Assembly (NCBI GenBank): GCA_913009865.1
Contig: CAJVYK010000094.1
Location: 1-7,669, forward strand
Direction of reading: 5' to 3'
Source: an uncultured bacterium
GTDB lineage: Bacteria > Planctomycetota > Phycisphaerae > Sedimentisphaerales > Anaerobacaceae
Length of the DNA stretch: 7,669 bases
A model generated the notes under the pieces. That model was not told the origin of the DNA. It did no database searches and was given only the letters and a program-made list of their open reading frames with translations. The position numbers and the translations under genes were made by a program. Below are positions 6,006 through 7,669 of this stretch, piece after piece; the stretch's first letter is position 1, and each line of letters begins with the position of its first letter.

Positions 6006-6803
6006 TCACCCATAGTATGAGCAGTAAGTTCTATCGGTTTCCCGGATGGTAACGCAATGCAGCGTTGCTTCACCGAATTTACCCACGATGCTTTCCCACG
6101 CAAAGACCGCGATATTTTCAACGGTGGGATTGGTCTTGCTAAACCGGGCCACATCGGCATTGAGGTTCTTATGGTCAAGCAGTTTTATAAGCTCGTTATC
6201 GACTATTTTTTCAAAATCGCCGATACGAAAGCTGTTCCCGCCTGCCGGCGTCTTTACTGTAACCTCAACAGCATAATTGTGTCCATGGCCGGCCGGGTTT
6301 GCGCATTTGCCGAAAACCTCTAAATTGTATTCTTCGCTAAACTGCTCGTTCCAGAGTTTGTGGGTCGCTGCAAATTCAAATTTCTCGCTAAAATAAATCA
6401 TCCTGCAATCCTCGCTATCAACCGCCACTTTTCTAAAAGGGTTCAGTTTCAACGTCAATTTGCTCAGCTTGACTGTCCCGAACTTGTCAGCTAATTGTCC
6501 CCATGCCGATTTTAAGAGTTCAGCTATTTCGAAAAATCCGATATGTTTACCCTGCCGGAAATATTCTCTTATCCGCCCGGCAAAAATCGGCACAACGTAC
6601 CGGCGGACGTTTTCATCGATATCGACTACGTTAGTGACAAATCCCGTAGCCGGCTCAACCTCCCCGCTCAGCCCTACACATAGCTCGAAAAACATTGATA
6701 ATCCTTCGCCTGCCGGCTCGGACACAAACGAATTAGAGCCGCAACCGTCCTCCGGCAAAAAAGGATTTATCGAGAACCGCACCTGCCTGGCCAGTTTATG
6801 CAT
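6006..6803 (-). CDS. Tandem-domain 6-pyruvoyl-tetrahydropterin synthase family protein (PTPS/QueD superfamily)
   Basis: A 265-residue protein, about twice a single PTPS domain. The C-terminal half (about 134-265) has a full active site: Zn ligands His148 (ATHKLW), His173 and His175 (AGHGHNY), catalytic Cys167 (FGKCANP), the Asp210-His211 pair (LLDHKNL) and Glu255 (IRETDRTY). The C-x5-HGHNY spacing is that of eukaryotic-type PTPS-II, not the C-x3-HGH of QueD. The N-terminal half (about 3-130) keeps the fold pattern (LARQVRFSINPF, FELCVGLSGEVEPATGFV, KLTLKLNPF) but has lost the histidines, cysteine and Asp-His pair. The expected reaction is conversion of dihydroneopterin triphosphate to 6-pyruvoyl-tetrahydropterin; 6-carboxytetrahydropterin synthesis for queuosine is the alternative. 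It lies 27 bp after folE, which makes that substrate. ATG at 6803 is the only start, since TAG lies three codons upstream in frame; its ribosome site is weak. Confidence 0.88.
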   Translation of the reverse strand: MHKLARQVRFSINPFLPEDGCGSNSFVSEPAGEGLSMFFELCVGLSGEVEPATGFVTNVVDIDENVRRYVVPIFAGRIREYFRQGKHIGFFEIAELLKSAWGQLADKFGTVKLSKLTLKLNPFRKVAVDSEDCRMIYFSEKFEFAATHKLWNEQFSEEYNLEVFGKCANPAGHGHNYAVEVTVKTPAGGNSFRIGDFEKIVDNELIKLLDHKNLNADVARFSKTNPTVENIAVFAWESIVGKFGEATLHCVTIRETDRTYCSYYG

Positions 6804-6809
6804 AACTGC

Positions 6810-6837
6810 CTACTTCTTAATCCTTACCACCTACTTA
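6810..6837 (-). repeat. Heptad repeat across the folE-PTPS junction
   Basis: Four contiguous 7-bp units read, on the minus strand, TAAGTAG, GTGGTAA, GGATTAA and GAAGTAG. The first is formed by folE's last codon and stop. All end in TAA or TAG, in rotating frames. Outside this array, an 8-bp direct repeat TTATGCAT (6796-6803 and 6835-6842) makes folE end, and the next protein begin, with Met-His-Lys. Confidence 0.65.
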
Positions 6838-7409
6838 TGCATCAGCCCCAAAACCTCGCTTCGGCTTCTCGGGTCTTTCTTGAATATTCCGCGCAGTGCC
6901 GAGGTCACCATCAACGAGCCGGGTTTTTTTATACCCCGAATAGTCATACAGCTATGCGACGCCTCCAGTACCACCGCAACGCCCCTTGGCTTCAGGTTGT
7001 CCATTAAAAAAGCGGCTATCTGCTCTGTGAGCCGTTCCTGCAGCTGCAGCCGACGGGCAAAACAATCTATGATACGGGCTAACTTACTAACCCCGAGCAC
7101 CGTTCCCGAAGGCAAATATGCAACGTGAGCCGAGCCGATAAACGGCATCAGATGATGCTCGCAAATACTGTAAAAAGGTATGTTGCGCAGCAGAACTATC
7201 TCGTCATAGTTTTCGGTAAAAACACTGCGAAGATGTTTCTTTGGGTTCTCTCTCATCCCTGCCAGCAGTTCAGTGTACATACTTGCCACTCGTTGCGGCG
7301 TCCTCTTCAGCCCTTCTCGTTCAATGTCTTCACCGACGGCTAAAAGTATTTCCTTAACCGCTTTTTCGATTCGTTCGATATCAATTTTTTTATTGCCCTT
7401 TTTGCCCAT
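6831..7409 (-). CDS. folE: GTP cyclohydrolase I
   Basis: A 192-residue protein of standard length for FolE, which converts GTP to 7,8-dihydroneopterin triphosphate and formate in the cytoplasm, first step to folate, biopterin and 7-deazaguanine compounds. The zinc site is complete: Cys83 and His86 in SICEHHLMPF and Cys154 in SHSCMTIRG; His152 matches the catalytic histidine of E. coli (His179). GLKRTPQRVA (33-42) and GVSKLARIIDCFARRLQLQERLT (106-128) are family hallmarks. Translation could begin at a GTG nine bases upstream (7418), adding three residues, but AAGGTG at 7416-7421 is six bases from ATG 7409 and overlaps that GTG, so ATG is preferred. The partner gene downstream is a PTPS homologue 27 bp away, and no other queuosine gene is visible, so the pair most likely serves a reduced pterin pathway. 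Confidence 0.95.
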   Translation of the reverse strand: MGKKGNKKIDIERIEKAVKEILLAVGEDIEREGLKRTPQRVASMYTELLAGMRENPKKHLRSVFTENYDEIVLLRNIPFYSICEHHLMPFIGSAHVAYLPSGTVLGVSKLARIIDCFARRLQLQERLTEQIAAFLMDNLKPRGVAVVLEASHSCMTIRGIKKPGSLMVTSALRGIFKKDPRSRSEVLGLMHK

Positions 7410-7415
7410 ACTCCA

Positions 7416-7421
7416 CACCTT
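7416..7421 (-). promoter_or_regulatory. Shine-Dalgarno site deciding the folE start
   Basis: AAGGTG on the minus strand ends six bases before ATG 7409. Because it contains the alternative GTG (7416-7418), it argues against initiation there. Confidence 0.55.
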
Positions 7422-7423
7422 CT

Positions 7424-7444
7424 TTAATTCTTAATTCTTAATTT
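7424..7444 (-). repeat. Heptad repeat upstream of folE
   Basis: On the minus strand AAATTAA, GAATTAA and GAATTAA form three contiguous units ending in TAA, three bases before the folE ribosome site. They resemble GGATTAA at the other two gene junctions. Confidence 0.65.
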
Positions 7445-7525
7445 TTTACTCAAACTGACCGATTTACGGCCCAAAATTGCTATAACTCATTATTTAATAT
7501 GTTCCGTAAAACAGAAAATAATCAA

Positions 7526-7542
7526 AAAGTCATCCCGACTTT
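7526..7542 (-). other. Short hairpin at the 5' end of the predicted folE leader
   Basis: AAAGTC (7537-7542 on the minus strand), a 5-base loop and GACTTT (7526-7531) form a 6-bp stem followed by TTGATTATTTT. With a start site near 7549 it would lie at the very 5' end of the transcript. It might stabilise the mRNA or act as a weak attenuator. No known riboswitch fold was recognised. Confidence 0.3.
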
Positions 7543-7556
7543 CAGGCTGTGTCACA

Positions 7557-7565
7557 ATTATATCA
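7557..7565 (-). promoter_or_regulatory. Extended -10 promoter candidate for folE
   Basis: The minus strand carries TGATATAAT, a perfect TATAAT preceded by the TG of an extended -10 element. No good -35 hexamer lies 16-18 bp upstream, which extended -10 promoters can tolerate. The predicted start near 7549 would give a leader of about 140 bases. A less perfect alternative further down is TTGATT (7520-7525) with ACATAT 17 bp away. Confidence 0.45.
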
Positions 7566-7608
7566 CAGAACATCTATTCTCTTTGCTATCTCAGCAAAAT
7601 TACAAAAT

Positions 7609-7669
7609 TCATTCGTTAGTAGGTAATATCAAGCCCTTTTCACGAACTTCCGCTAAAATATAGGTTCTT
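7609..7669 (-). CDS. Possible C-terminal end of an upstream gene
   Basis: From the window edge the minus strand has an open frame of 19 codons, RTYILAEVREKGLILPTNE, ending in TGA at 7609-7611. The composition looks protein-like, and a 6-bp hairpin (TTTGCT/AGCAAA, 7582-7598) lies 10 bp beyond the stop, though without a T-run. The family is not recognised, and so short an open frame can arise by chance. Confidence 0.3.
   Translation of the reverse strand, partial: RTYILAEVREKGLILPTNE

Noticed and set aside
5912..6178. Minus-strand open frame of 88 codons overlapping the end of the PTPS gene
   Set aside because: Most of it is a frame-shifted reading of the PTPS active-site half; its tail is low-complexity purine-rich sequence.
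6460..7128. Plus-strand open frame of 222 codons opposite folE and PTPS
   Set aside because: It lies entirely antisense to two genes with full catalytic motifs, spans their junction, and its translation shows no recognisable domain.
7553..7570. TGTGA words around the folE -10 box resembling a CRP/FNR operator
   Set aside because: The two TGTGA words are direct, not inverted, repeats, so they do not form the dyad expected for this class of regulator.
1..7669. CRISPR array, transposase, integrase, tRNA or rRNA
   Set aside because: No regularly spaced direct repeats, no recombinase motifs and no RNA gene signature were seen on either strand.

Overview
This 7.7 kb window is a bacterial chromosomal segment of moderate GC content in which every convincing gene lies on the minus strand, so transcription runs from the right edge towards the left. 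The gene content is typical of Planctomycetota, most likely a Phycisphaerae or Sedimentisphaerales-like lineage: a secreted protein with a galactose-binding-type N-terminus, a DUF2723/GT-C membrane glycosyltransferase, a folE plus tandem-domain PTPS pair, and spacers with short degenerate repeats. This placement is inference from gene types and style, not from a marker gene.

Reading in the direction of transcription, the right edge (7609-7669) may hold the last 19 codons of an unidentified gene. A spacer with a good extended -10 box follows. Next is a two-gene pterin operon: folE (GTP cyclohydrolase I) and a 265-residue protein with two PTPS-fold halves. The N-terminal half has no active site; the C-terminal half has a complete one of the C-x5-HGHNY type seen in eukaryotic 6-pyruvoyl-tetrahydropterin synthase. 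Together they would take GTP through dihydroneopterin triphosphate to a pyruvoyl or carboxy pterin. A spacer of about 525 bp (5480-6005) without a convincing gene follows. It carries simple repeats, palindromes and hairpins.

The second operon (5479 down to 982) encodes an NAD-dependent nucleotide-sugar epimerase/decarboxylase-like enzyme, GDP-mannose 4,6-dehydratase (gmd), GDP-L-fucose synthase (fcl) and a polytopic GT-C glycosyltransferase, with gaps of only 4, 24 and 18 bp. gmd and fcl together make GDP-L-fucose from GDP-mannose. The first enzyme probably supplies another nucleotide sugar, and the membrane enzyme probably transfers a sugar from a lipid carrier outside the cytoplasmic membrane. 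Immediately after the glycosyltransferase stop lies an out-of-frame remnant of a fibronectin type III domain, and then a strong intrinsic terminator. The left edge (833 to 1) is the 5' part of a secreted discoidin-like protein whose ribosome-binding site abuts the terminator's T-run.

The most unusual signals are: (i) 7-bp tandem units, nearly all ending in TAA or TAG in the sense direction, in three minus-strand spacers, with the same two heptamers in swapped order in two of them; (ii) the tandem PTPS protein with one decayed half; (iii) the FN3 fragment, which marks a recombination scar at the end of the sugar operon. No mobile element, CRISPR array, tRNA or rRNA was seen.
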